A DNA stretch of 16,244 nt, from assembly GCA_002495225.1 (NCBI GenBank), contig DAEF01000245.1, forward strand, positions 1 through 16,244, written 5' to 3'. The notes below the pieces were generated by a model. It was given only the letters and a program-made list of their open reading frames with translations, was not told where the DNA came from and did no database searches. A program made the position numbers and the translations under genes. Shown piece after piece: positions 1 through 6,673 of the stretch. Source of the DNA: Methanoregulaceae archaeon UBA288. Lineage in GTDB: Archaea; Halobacteriota; Methanomicrobia; Methanomicrobiales; Methanospirillaceae. Position 1 is the first letter of the stretch. Each line of letters begins with the position of its first letter.

Positions 1-2
1 GA

Positions 3-452
3 CCTCAGGGAGTTCAAGGAGAAGTCGGACCCGAGGGACCAGCCGGAGCAGATGGAGCTGTTGGACTTCCGGGAGAACCAGGACTTCCGGGAGAACCGGG
101 ACCTCAGGGAGAACCAGGACTTCCGGGTGAAGTTGGACCACAGGGTGAGACCGGACCGATTGGACCACCTGGTGTAAGCGCTTGGGAGATAATCGAGGCG
201 ACGACCGTTAATGACAGCTCCAGTCCAAAAACAATTTCCGTGTCGTGTCCCATTTCCAAGAAATTACTAGGTGGTGGAGCACGACTCAGTCTTGTCAATG
301 GAGAGGTATTCCTCATCAACAGCTACCCATCCACCGCTAAAACATGGAGTGCATCAGCTGATGAGTCAATATGGGGTTTCAATAATCCTGCTGGTACAAC
401 TGCTGATTGGACAATAACCGCTTACGTTATTTGCGCAACTATCGAAGAGTAA
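3..452 (+). CDS. Collagen-like repeat protein, 3' part (5' end outside window)
   Basis: The reading frame is open from the window edge to TAA at 450-452. The first ~56 residues are an uninterrupted Gly-X-Y collagen-like tract rich in GEPGLP and GPQGE triplets. A ~90-residue C-terminal domain follows, with VSCPISKKLLGGGARL, a pattern resembling the small globular caps that end many bacterial, phage and archaeal collagen-like proteins (C-P-x-x-K-K-x-L-G-G-G-A). Such proteins form extracellular or virion triple helices and the cap helps trimerise; that role is inferred from the family. The DNA is less GC-rich than the region after 2440, so this may belong to a transferred or phage-derived island. 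The start, signal peptide and full repeat number are not visible. The collagen tract is certain; the function is not. Confidence 0.85.
   Translation, partial: PQGVQGEVGPEGPAGADGAVGLPGEPGLPGEPGPQGEPGLPGEVGPQGETGPIGPPGVSAWEIIEATTVNDSSSPKTISVSCPISKKLLGGGARLSLVNGEVFLINSYPSTAKTWSASADESIWGFNNPAGTTADWTITAYVICATIEE
63..134 (+). repeat. Four tandem 18-bp units inside the collagen tract
   Basis: Units begin at 63, 81, 99 and 117. The first two differ at one base (ggacttccgggagaacca against ...ccg), and the others carry a few changes. Each encodes six residues, GLPGEP or a variant, so repeat-number change would keep the frame and alter helix length. Confidence 0.8.
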
Positions 453-474
453 TTTTTTAAATAGACCAGACAGA

Positions 475-510
475 AGAGTGTTTATAAAAACTCTCTTTTA
501 TTTTTTCTTT
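475..510 (+). terminator. Terminator after the collagen-like gene
   Basis: AGAGT (475-479) can pair with ACTCT (490-494), with a short A/T extension inside. A T-rich stretch follows at 494-510. It starts 23 bases after the stop codon at 452. A short stem plus a U-rich tract fits archaeal intrinsic termination; the stem alone is weak. Confidence 0.55.
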
Positions 511-1021
511 CATTCAGAATACGACTATTCGATTTTATCAGGAATAATGAACCTCTACAAAAACAGCGATCCCCCTGTCGGCAACCACGGAACAACAAAT
601 ACCTGCCTCATCTCCGTTTGTCCGGTGTTTTGCGGTGATCACGTATACTCTCAGGTTATTAGAGAACGGACGCTATCAGGTAATATTTGTAGCAATCGCG
701 CCTGTCTACCGACTCCCGTTGTATGTTTTTGGCGTTCTCCGTCTCATTCTCCCGGAGTTGTATCAAGGGAAATAAGGGAAATTTTCTCGCAGGAAATCAT
801 TATCTGATGTGTTCTCCGGATATATTTTGTGAATTACTCACGGAGCAGCAAACGGGCGTCATGGTATGGCATTCACGATGTGAACTCCTTGCAGACCAGT
901 CCTTTGCAAATCCTCATCAGATACCTGCCCATCGGCGATTTTTCATGATGCATTATTCTTCATGGTTTCTTATGGAACAATGAGAATAGCAAAAGAGGAG
1001 TTTTCCCGTGTCATCGCTTTC
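511..1021. other. AT-richer stretch with no credible gene
   Basis: Open frames here (478-807, 723-983 and 962-1171 on the plus strand) have no Shine-Dalgarno, no codon bias like their neighbours and no recognisable motif, and the last runs into the 3' end of the lipoprotein gene on the other strand. No convincing inverted repeats or insertion-sequence ends were found. It may be a decayed gene or plain intergenic DNA. Confidence 0.5.
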
Positions 1022-1654
1022 TCATTCCAGGGCGGTGATACCCTGGTAATGAATCGAACTGACAAAGGAATCAAGATCGGATTTTTCGCCATTATCGACA
1101 GATACGGTAACCATAAAACGATTATCGAGACCTACCCATGTTTGATAATTTCCCGAATTTTTATCATATGATTCCCAGGAAGGGAAACCTGCAACACTTC
1201 CACTGTGTATGTACCCATCAGCTGTAGTCATCCCGGTCTGGCTGGCCCAGCCTCCCCAGGCACCCACCTCGTAGTAAGCGGAATCCATGATGCTCACTTC
1301 TGCCCGTTTGTTCTCCCCGCCGGAATACCTGCGGGTGGCGATGGTCCATGAACCGTCCTGTCCGGGAATGGCAGTCCCCTCCGGATCGTTGGCAGTCCAT
1401 CCCACCGGAGCATCGGGAAGCAACGCGATCAGGCGATCAAAATCAACTGCCTTTACACTACCTGGCGCCGGTCGGTCCAGGGTGACCACAGGGGCTGATG
1501 CGGTGGGGGTCTGGATCCTGCCGGTATCCTGAGGTGTGAGATCACCGCCTTCCGAAGGTGCATTTGTTGTGCAGCCGGCGATGAGAAAAACCCCGACCAC
1601 CAGGATAAGAATGATGGTTACCCGGCCCGGACGGGATGCTTTTTTTTCATGCAT
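1022..1654 (-). CDS. Secreted lipoprotein of unknown function
   Basis: This is a 210-residue protein. Residues 1-11 are basic (KK, R, R), 12-26 are hydrophobic, and LIAGC ends at Cys28: a lipobox, so the mature protein is probably lipid-anchored at C28 on the outside of the membrane. A Thr/Pro-rich linker follows, then a ~150-residue domain rich in Trp, Tyr and Gly (GAWGGWASQTGM, GFPSWESYDK). I recognise no enzyme motif; the type recurs in Methanomicrobiales, from memory. The frame is open up to 1744, but the ATG at 1654 is chosen because GAGG lies 9 bases before it and a TATA box at 1701-1710 would place transcription start near 1676, inside the longer version. The gene appears monocistronic. 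Confidence 0.8.
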   Translation of the reverse strand: MHEKKASRPGRVTIILILVVGVFLIAGCTTNAPSEGGDLTPQDTGRIQTPTASAPVVTLDRPAPGSVKAVDFDRLIALLPDAPVGWTANDPEGTAIPGQDGSWTIATRRYSGGENKRAEVSIMDSAYYEVGAWGGWASQTGMTTADGYIHSGSVAGFPSWESYDKNSGNYQTWVGLDNRFMVTVSVDNGEKSDLDSFVSSIHYQGITALE

Positions 1655-1700
1655 AAGCTCGTGCCTCGAATAGGGAATAACGCTTGAATCGGTTTTGAAC

Positions 1701-1710
1701 ATTATATAAA
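1701..1710 (-). promoter_or_regulatory. TATA box of the lipoprotein gene
   Basis: On the minus strand this reads TTTATATAAT, close to the archaeal TATA consensus. Transcription would start about 25 bases downstream, near 1676, leaving a leader of about 22 bases with GAGG before the ATG at 1654. Confidence 0.65.
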
Positions 1711-1931
1711 TGCCGAAATTATATGGCTCTGCAGAATACTGCACCGCTATCGTATCCGTTCATGAGCGGTTTTAGAATTATATCATGAGGTGAATTTTAT
1801 CCCGGTAGTAAATTTTGGCCATGTTCCCTCCCGGGTAATCGGTTACGTATCCGGTGGTTCAGGGGGTATTATACACAAAAAGTGCAGGCTCTCCCGTGAG
1901 TACAGGGACAAAACTACCATCACGCCCGCTC

Positions 1932-2243
1932 TCACGACCTTTCCAGTCGCTCAAGCAGTGCCTTCCGGTCCAGGCCTGCCACCAGGACCCGTTTCAGGCT
2001 GGAGGTTGCACCGGACTGCAGGGTCACCCGTGCCACCGGGACGGCACATGTTTCCGCAATCAGAGAAATAACTGCCCGGTTTGCCTTGCCGTCGACCGCA
2101 GGGGCGGTGACACGGCACCCGATGGCCTTTCGCCATTCGTTGTAACCGGCAGGAAAGGAACTGGTCTTTGCACCGGCGGTAACTTCGATGGTGATAATGA
2201 TGCCCCGCCGGTCTTCCCCACAAGCATCAGCGATACCTGGCAT
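1932..2243 (-). CDS. DUF167 (YggU/UPF0235) family protein
   Basis: About 103 residues. The family core is plain: ITIEVTAGAKTSSFPAGYNE, then WRKAIGCRVTAPAV, the signature KANRAVISLIAE, and SGATSSLKRV near the C-terminus. The family is a small alpha/beta fold of unknown biochemical function found in bacteria, archaea and eukaryotes. The frame is open to a GTG at 2375. I prefer the ATG at 2243 because GGTG lies 5 bases before it and the protein then starts close to the conserved core; the ATG at 2276 (preceded by GGTGAT at 12 bases) is an alternative. A TATA-like box at 2431-2438 would allow any of these. The gene is less GC-rich than pyrC just upstream and appears to be transcribed separately. 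Confidence 0.85.
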   Translation of the reverse strand: MPGIADACGEDRRGIIITIEVTAGAKTSSFPAGYNEWRKAIGCRVTAPAVDGKANRAVISLIAETCAVPVARVTLQSGATSSLKRVLVAGLDRKALLERLERS

Positions 2244-2430
2244 GAGAGCACCGTCATAAGAAATGTAGCCCGGCATTAACGCACATGGATCACCAGTGGC
2301 ATGCTGCCGTCCTTCACCTGTGTTTAAACCCTGCCGGGCATGCCTGTCGCGCATCCGGGTTGTCCCATGGATCACTTCCAGACGCTTGTCACTCGATCAC
2401 CCGGGGACCTATGGAGGCGCTGTATCGGCG

Positions 2431-2438
2431 AATATAAA
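2431..2438 (-). promoter_or_regulatory. TATA box probably serving the DUF167 gene
   Basis: The minus strand reads TTTATATT. It lies just past the pyrC stop codon, upstream of the DUF167 gene, at the point where base composition changes. The predicted start of transcription is near 2410. Confidence 0.5.
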
Positions 2439-2447
2439 TTTTCGCGT

Positions 2448-3698
2448 TCAATTCATATAACCCTTTCCACTAACCCAGGGCCCGGGCACGTCCACGAACC
2501 GACCGTGATCGTACGCGATCTCCCCCGCCATCACCACGCGCTCGGGAAAGACCGCCGGCATCCCCCCGTACGGGGTCCAGCCGCACCTCGAGTGGAGACG
2601 GGCGGCCCGGACGGGCTCGGCCCGGGGGCGGAAGAGGGCGAAGTCGGCCCGGTCCCCCGGCGCGAAACCCGCGGGGGAGATGCCCAGGATCCGGGCCGGG
2701 CCGGCAGAGGTGAGCTCGATCAGCCGTTCGAGCGAGAGCGCCCCGCCAAGAACGCGCGCGAGCAGGAGCGGGAGCATGGTCTCGACCCCGGGCAACCCCG
2801 ACGGGGCCTCCGCGAAGACGCGGGCCTTCTCCTCCGCCGTGTGCGGCGCGTGGTCCGAGGCGACGGCGTCGGCGTCCCCGAGAGTGCGCCAGAGCGCCTC
2901 GCGGCCTGCGCGATCGCGGAGCGGGGGGTTCACCTTGCCGCGCCCGTCGCCGGGGGCGAACTCCTCCCTGTCGAGGAGGAGGTGGTGCGGCGTCACCTCG
3001 ACCGTCGCTCCGGCCGAACGGGCCCGCCGCACGGCCGGCGGCGAGGTCAGGTGGCAGCAGTGGAGCCGGAGTCCCGGCGGAGAGAGCGCGAGGACGCGCT
3101 CGAAGGCACGCTCCTCGCCCGCGGACGGCCTGAGATGGTCGTGCTCTTCAAGGGTCGCCGGTGCTCCCGGTTGCGGCTCCTCGAGGTGAAGCGTCGCAAG
3201 GCCGTCGAGCGCCGCGATACGGCGCAGCGCACCGGCGAGGTGCGCGTCGTCGAGTGCCTCGCCGTAGCTCGAGGGCGCGGCGAAGGTCTCGCCGAAGGCG
3301 AGCGCCCCCACCGCGTACAGCCCCTCGAGGTCTGCACCGGGGGTCACGGCGCCGTTGACCCCGAACCCGCACCGGCTCCGCTGCCGTCCCTCCTCGACAC
3401 GGGCCTCGAACGCCTCGACCGTCTCGAGGGGCGGGACCGTATTCGGCTGGTCCACGACCACCGTGACCCCGCCCGCAAGGGCGCTTTGCGTGCCCGATTC
3501 CCAGTCCTCCTTGTAGGCCTGCACCCCGCCCCGGAGGTGCACGTGCATGTCGATCGCGCCGGGCAGGACCACGAGCCCGGCGCAGTCGATCGTATCGGCG
3601 GCCGGGCCTGCGGCCCGGGCGACCAGCCCGTCTTCGACCCCGAGGTCGACGACGTGGCCGGAGGGCAGGCGGACGTTCCGGAGGACCAGGTCTAGCAT
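2448..3698 (-). CDS. pyrC: Dihydroorotase (class I amidohydrolase)
   Basis: This 416-residue cytosolic zinc enzyme closes N-carbamoyl-L-aspartate to dihydroorotate in pyrimidine synthesis. Visible motifs are DMHVHLR (50-56, first metal site), DQPNTVPP (83-90), HLEEP (171-175), HCCHL (213-217), TPHH (236-239), VNPPLR (256-261) and SDHAPH (281-286, catalytic Asp282). Length is normal for the archaeal/bacterial class I family. I could not place the bridging fourth metal ligand (Lys or Asp in relatives) with certainty. The ATG at 3698 lies inside the end of hypE (7-base overlap), so the two genes are probably co-transcribed and translationally coupled. Hydantoinase/allantoinase relatives share the fold, but the motif set fits PyrC best. 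Confidence 0.92.
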   Translation of the reverse strand: MLDLVLRNVRLPSGHVVDLGVEDGLVARAAGPAADTIDCAGLVVLPGAIDMHVHLRGGVQAYKEDWESGTQSALAGGVTVVVDQPNTVPPLETVEAFEARVEEGRQRSRCGFGVNGAVTPGADLEGLYAVGALAFGETFAAPSSYGEALDDAHLAGALRRIAALDGLATLHLEEPQPGAPATLEEHDHLRPSAGEERAFERVLALSPPGLRLHCCHLTSPPAVRRARSAGATVEVTPHHLLLDREEFAPGDGRGKVNPPLRDRAGREALWRTLGDADAVASDHAPHTAEEKARVFAEAPSGLPGVETMLPLLLARVLGGALSLERLIELTSAGPARILGISPAGFAPGDRADFALFRPRAEPVRAARLHSRCGWTPYGGMPAVFPERVVMAGEIAYDHGRFVDVPGPWVSGKGYMN

Positions 3699-4687
3699 AC
3701 CCGCGGGACCGGGTCACCCATGGGCGGCTCGATGAACCGGCTCCCGCCGGCCTTCGTGGTCATGACCACGCGCGACCCCTCCACGACCGTTCCGATAATA
3801 GCAGCGTCGGCCCCGAGGGGGTGCGACCGGAGCGCCGCGAGGACGACGTCGGCATCGGCGGCCGGCACGCCCATCACGACCTTGCCCTCGTTCGCGACCT
3901 GGAGGGGATCGATCCCCAGGAGCCGGGCCGCGGAGACGACCGAGCGGCGGAGGGGCAGCGCAACCTCGTCGACCACGATGCCGATGCCGCTCTTGCTGGC
4001 CATCTCGTTGATCGCGGCGGCGAAGCCTCCGCGGGTCGGGTCCTTCATCGCGTGGACCTCGCCGGCCGCGAGCGCCAGCTCCACGAGCGGCCAGACCGGC
4101 GCCACGTCCGAGCGGAGCTGCTCGCCGAGGTCGAACCCCTCGCGGTGGGCCATGATCGCGAGCCCGTGGTCGCCGAGCGTGCCCGTCACGATGAGCCGGT
4201 CACCGACCTCGAGGGCGGAGTCGCGGACCACGCGGTCGGCCACCCCGATCCCGGCCGTGTTGATCACGATCCCGTCGAGCGACCCGCGCTCGACGACCTT
4301 CGTGTCCCCCGTGACGAGGGCCGCTCCCGCCTCGCCGAGGGCTTCGTCCATGGACGCGACGATCCGCTCGAGATCGCCGATCTCGAACCCCTCCTCGATC
4401 ACCATCCCGCACGAGAGCGCGAGCGGGCGCGCGCCCATCACGGCGAGGTCGTTCACGGTCCCCGCGACCGCGATCCGACCGATATCGCCGCCCGGAAAGA
4501 AGATCGGCCGGACCACGTGCGAGTCGGTCGTGAAGACCACGTTCGCGCCGTTGATCGGGACCACGGCCCCGTCGTCCAGGGCTTCGAGCCCGATTCCGCC
4601 CGCGTTCGAGTGCGAGACGCGTGTCAGGACCGAGATCAGCTCGTTCATGACCTCGCCGCCCGCGCCGTGCATCAGCTCCACCTTCAC
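3692..4687 (-). CDS. hypE: [NiFe]-hydrogenase maturation protein HypE
   Basis: This is 331 residues from the GTG at 4687. HypE dehydrates a carbamoyl group on its C-terminal cysteine to thiocyanate, the source of the cyanide ligands of the [NiFe] active-site iron. Seen: the N-terminal VELMHGAGGEVM, DDGAVV (38-43), PGGDIGRIAVAGTVNDLAVM (65-84), TGDTKV (126-131), DPTRGG (216-221), and the C-terminal PRVC whose last residue, Cys331, carries the thiocyanate. The frame is open to an ATG at 4726, but that would overlap hypA and add a tail absent from the family. The GTG at 4687 has AGAGGTG with seven bases of spacing and gives the canonical start. It follows hypA by 25 bases and overlaps pyrC by 7. 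Confidence 0.96.
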   Translation of the reverse strand: MKVELMHGAGGEVMNELISVLTRVSHSNAGGIGLEALDDGAVVPINGANVVFTTDSHVVRPIFFPGGDIGRIAVAGTVNDLAVMGARPLALSCGMVIEEGFEIGDLERIVASMDEALGEAGAALVTGDTKVVERGSLDGIVINTAGIGVADRVVRDSALEVGDRLIVTGTLGDHGLAIMAHREGFDLGEQLRSDVAPVWPLVELALAAGEVHAMKDPTRGGFAAAINEMASKSGIGIVVDEVALPLRRSVVSAARLLGIDPLQVANEGKVVMGVPAADADVVLAALRSHPLGADAAIIGTVVEGSRVVMTTKAGGSRFIEPPMGDPVPRVC

Positions 4688-4712
4688 CAGTATCCACCTC
4701 TGCCTGCCGGCA

Positions 4713-5063
4713 TCACGCCGGCACATCTTCGACGTCGATCTCGCAGGATGTCACCACGATCTCGCGCCCCTTCACCACGGTCGGCAGCCCGCCGCACCCC
4801 GGGCAGACAAACGGGTCGTCGCCGGAATACCCGCCGCAGGCGCAGGTCATGACGGGCGCGACCGTCGTCATCTCGAGGACCGTCCCCGCGAAGAGCGGGT
4901 CGTCCTCGACCATGACCGAGAAGAGGAACTGCACCTGCTCGGGATTGACCATCGCGAGCGCGCCGAACTCCACCCCGATCCGTATGACGCGGGTTGCGTT
5001 GTTCTCGATCGCGGCCCGCCGCGCCGTCGCGTACAGATCGTAGGCGATCCCCGACTCGTGCAT
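4713..5063 (-). CDS. hypA: Hydrogenase nickel-insertion protein HypA
   Basis: This 116-residue protein delivers nickel to the large subunit of [NiFe] hydrogenases. The N-terminal Met-His-Glu holds the Ni(II)-binding His2. A zinc site is formed by C74-A-C76 and C87-P-G-C90. The first pair is CxC instead of the usual CxxC, one residue shorter. The gene sits 18 bases after hypC and 25 before hypE, so the three form one operon. No strong Shine-Dalgarno is seen before the ATG (TTTTTGGGATC), suggesting reliance on translation from hypC. The length is typical. Confidence 0.95.
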   Translation of the reverse strand: MHESGIAYDLYATARRAAIENNATRVIRIGVEFGALAMVNPEQVQFLFSVMVEDDPLFAGTVLEMTTVAPVMTCACGGYSGDDPFVCPGCGGLPTVVKGREIVVTSCEIDVEDVPA

Positions 5064-5081
5064 GATCCCAAAAAGATGAGG

Positions 5082-5315
5082 TCAGGCCTCGCCGTAGACC
5101 AGGTCGTAGACTTCGCGGATCGTCTCCAGGTTCTCGAGCGCCTTCTCTTTCGAGATACGCCCGATCGCCCAGCCCGCGTGGACCTGAACCCACTCACCGA
5201 CCTTCACATCCTCGATCAGGTCGATGCGGACCTCCTGCCGGAGGTCGCCGTAGTCGACGACGCCCCGTCCCGTCTCCAGGATCTCGACAACCTCGCCGGG
5301 CACTGCGATGCACAT
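5082..5315 (-). CDS. hypC: Hydrogenase maturation chaperone HypC
   Basis: This 77-residue protein begins MCIAVPGEV. Cys2, next to the initiator Met, is the family's essential residue, which with HypD carries the Fe(CN)2CO unit and contacts the hydrogenase large-subunit precursor. The central VGEWVQVHAGWAI segment matches the HypC/HupF beta-barrel. GGAG lies 8 bases before the ATG. It is the first gene of the hypC-hypA-hypE-pyrC run; hypD, hypB and hypF are not in the window. Confidence 0.96.
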   Translation of the reverse strand: MCIAVPGEVVEILETGRGVVDYGDLRQEVRIDLIEDVKVGEWVQVHAGWAIGRISKEKALENLETIREVYDLVYGEA

Positions 5316-5350
5316 GACAGCGTCTCCAGCATATCATTGCGCGAGGCTGA

Positions 5351-5360
5351 CCTTAAACGC
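5351..5360 (-). promoter_or_regulatory. Possible TATA box of the hyp operon
   Basis: The minus strand reads GCGTTTAAGG, about 38 bases before the hypC ATG in the 104-base gap behind the 112-residue gene. It is a weak match to the archaeal consensus but at a workable distance. Confidence 0.35.
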
Positions 5361-5419
5361 AGTGATGTGGATAGAGGAGGTTGGGAAAAGAGAAGTGGGT
5401 GAGCACGGGGTGCGCACGG

Positions 5420-5758
5420 TCAGAGGGACTCGGAGGCGATCGCCTCCTCTTCGGCCATCTGCTCGTAGGTCTCGGCCACGATCCGCTTGTTCTCCTCGAC
5501 AATCTGTCTCGGGTCGAGCAGGGTGTAGTCGGCCTGGTCGAGAATCGCCGTCACGCACTGCTCCGCCTCCTCCTCGCTCGAGAAGGCCCCGATGGTCAGG
5601 TGGTCGGGTTGCTCGATGTTGCCGCAGAGCAGGAAGTACTGTCCGGCCTCCTGACGGATCAGGTACGCGTAGATATCCTTGGAGTTGACGAAGATCGGTT
5701 CCTCGACGATCTCATCGCCACAGGTCCGTTGCGGACGCACGCATTTTAACCACACCAT
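5420..5758 (-). CDS. Conserved-looking hypothetical protein, 112 residues
   Basis: I do not recognise it. It has two N-terminal cysteines (Cys6, Cys13), no signal peptide or membrane segment, and an acidic helical C-terminus (residues 62-112: SSEEEAEQC, then many Glu). The predicted fold is a small alpha/beta domain with a helical tail. Codon use is GC-ending like the neighbours, so it is probably real. The ATG at 5758 follows GGGGTAATC at a short spacing. It lies 104 bases upstream of hypC on the same strand and may share regulation with the hyp genes, but nothing visible ties it to hydrogenase maturation. A 9-bp inverted repeat lies 73 bases upstream. Confidence 0.7.
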   Translation of the reverse strand: MVWLKCVRPQRTCGDEIVEEPIFVNSKDIYAYLIRQEAGQYFLLCGNIEQPDHLTIGAFSSEEEAEQCVTAILDQADYTLLDPRQIVEENKRIVAETYEQMAEEEAIASESL

Positions 5759-5830
5759 TCTTGATTACCCCGGGTTGGATGGAGATTTGGGAGAGATAGG
5801 AGCACCATTGCAATTACTGTGCCGCATCAT

Positions 5831-5857
5831 TGCGTTCTGAAACATGAACAGAACGCA
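5831..5857. repeat. Perfect 9-bp inverted repeat
   Basis: TGCGTTCTG (5831-5839) and CAGAACGCA (5849-5857) are perfect arms around a 9-base spacer. It lies in the divergent space between the 112-residue gene (-) and the HELLH protein (+). There is no following T-run, so an operator for a dimeric regulator is as likely as a terminator. Confidence 0.6.
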
Positions 5858-6076
5858 TCAGATCCATCTTCGTCCTAGGGGAAAAAACTGTTGCTGGGTC
5901 GATAATAGATGCCGAAATGCCTGAAAGACCGCAATTTGCAGAGATTCGGCAGGATAGAGGCGATTCTGCCAGGCAGAAGCGCCGGGCATGATTGGCGACC
6001 CTTCCCGGGGACGGAGCACTTCCAGCGCAGCCTGACGGCGACAGTCGTATCTTTTCGACCGTCGAGAGGAATGCAG

Positions 6077-6667
6077 ATGTTCGATCGCCTCATCCGCAGG
6101 ATCCTCCCGGTCGCGCAAGTCGAACCCATACCCGTGACCGTGCTCGTACCGGGCCGGCTCGACCCGGCACTCGTCAGGCGGGTGCTCGCACGAGTCCCGT
6201 CGACGGTCTGGTCGTTCCGGTTCGACGAGCCGCGCGAGAACGTAAACTGGCATGTCTGGCGCGACTGGCACAACATGCCGTTCCCCCTCAGGGACGATAC
6301 CCTGCTCATCTTCTCCGGAACCGATTACCCCGTCGAGGGAGTGGCCGGCGGGGCGATGGGGAGCCGGTGCTCGATCGCCGTCTTCGGCACCGAGAGCGAG
6401 GAGGACCTCGTGTTCCGCTGCTGGCACGAGCTCCTCCACGGGCTCCCCGGGGTCGAATCGAGCGACGCGATGCTCGAGAGCACAGCCTTTCGAGCGTTTC
6501 TCGCCGAGCACTATCCGGCCGTGTCCGACGTCTTTCTCGGCGACCTCGAGCGGTACCGGCACGATCCTCGCCCGCAACGGCTCTTCTACACCATGCTCAC
6601 GAACGCATTTGCGGCGCGGACGGGACGCCCCTCTCTCGCCCTGCCGCCCGCGCCGATCCTGGACTGA
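6077..6667 (+). CDS. Unknown protein with a zinc-protease-like HELLH motif
   Basis: 196 residues from the ATG at 6077, with GAGAGG upstream and seven bases of spacing after the GAGG; the ATG at 6071 would sit almost on that site, and the open frame back to 5909 has poor coding character. The motif WHELLHGLPG (116-125; HExxH at 117-121) resembles the catalytic helix of zinc metallopeptidases, with E127 and D130 as possible third ligands. No signal peptide or membrane segment is seen, so it should be cytoplasmic. The metzincin pattern HExxHxxGxxH is not met (Gly is one place late and no third His follows), and the archaemetzincin cysteines are absent. I do not recognise a named family. It ends 6 bases from the convergent kinase gene. 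Confidence 0.75.
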   Translation: MFDRLIRRILPVAQVEPIPVTVLVPGRLDPALVRRVLARVPSTVWSFRFDEPRENVNWHVWRDWHNMPFPLRDDTLLIFSGTDYPVEGVAGGAMGSRCSIAVFGTESEEDLVFRCWHELLHGLPGVESSDAMLESTAFRAFLAEHYPAVSDVFLGDLERYRHDPRPQRLFYTMLTNAFAARTGRPSLALPPAPILD

Positions 6668-6673
6668 ACCCGG

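Noticed and set aside
63..134. CRISPR-like repeat array
   Set aside because: The 18-bp units are directly adjacent without spacers and encode collagen triplets.
478..807. Plus-strand frame of 109 codons after the collagen gene
   Set aside because: It begins inside the terminator hairpin, has no Shine-Dalgarno and no recognisable sequence.
1655..1744. Longer lipoprotein start at 1744
   Set aside because: It would place the start upstream of the TATA box and put 30 extra residues before the signal peptide.
2340..3695. Long plus-strand open frame opposite pyrC
   Set aside because: It is an Arg/Pro/Gly-rich shadow of a clear dihydroorotase on the other strand, caused by high GC.
4688..4726. 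Longer HypE start at ATG 4726
   Set aside because: It overlaps hypA and adds 13 residues absent from the family, while GTG 4687 has a perfect Shine-Dalgarno.
3720..5402. Plus-strand open frame of 560 codons opposite hypE, hypA and hypC
   Set aside because: Its Ser/Arg/Pro-rich translation has no motif, and the minus strand carries three recognised genes.
5858..6577. Minus-strand frame of 239 codons opposite the HELLH protein
   Set aside because: It has no ribosome binding site; the plus-strand frame has GAGG before its ATG and better codon bias.
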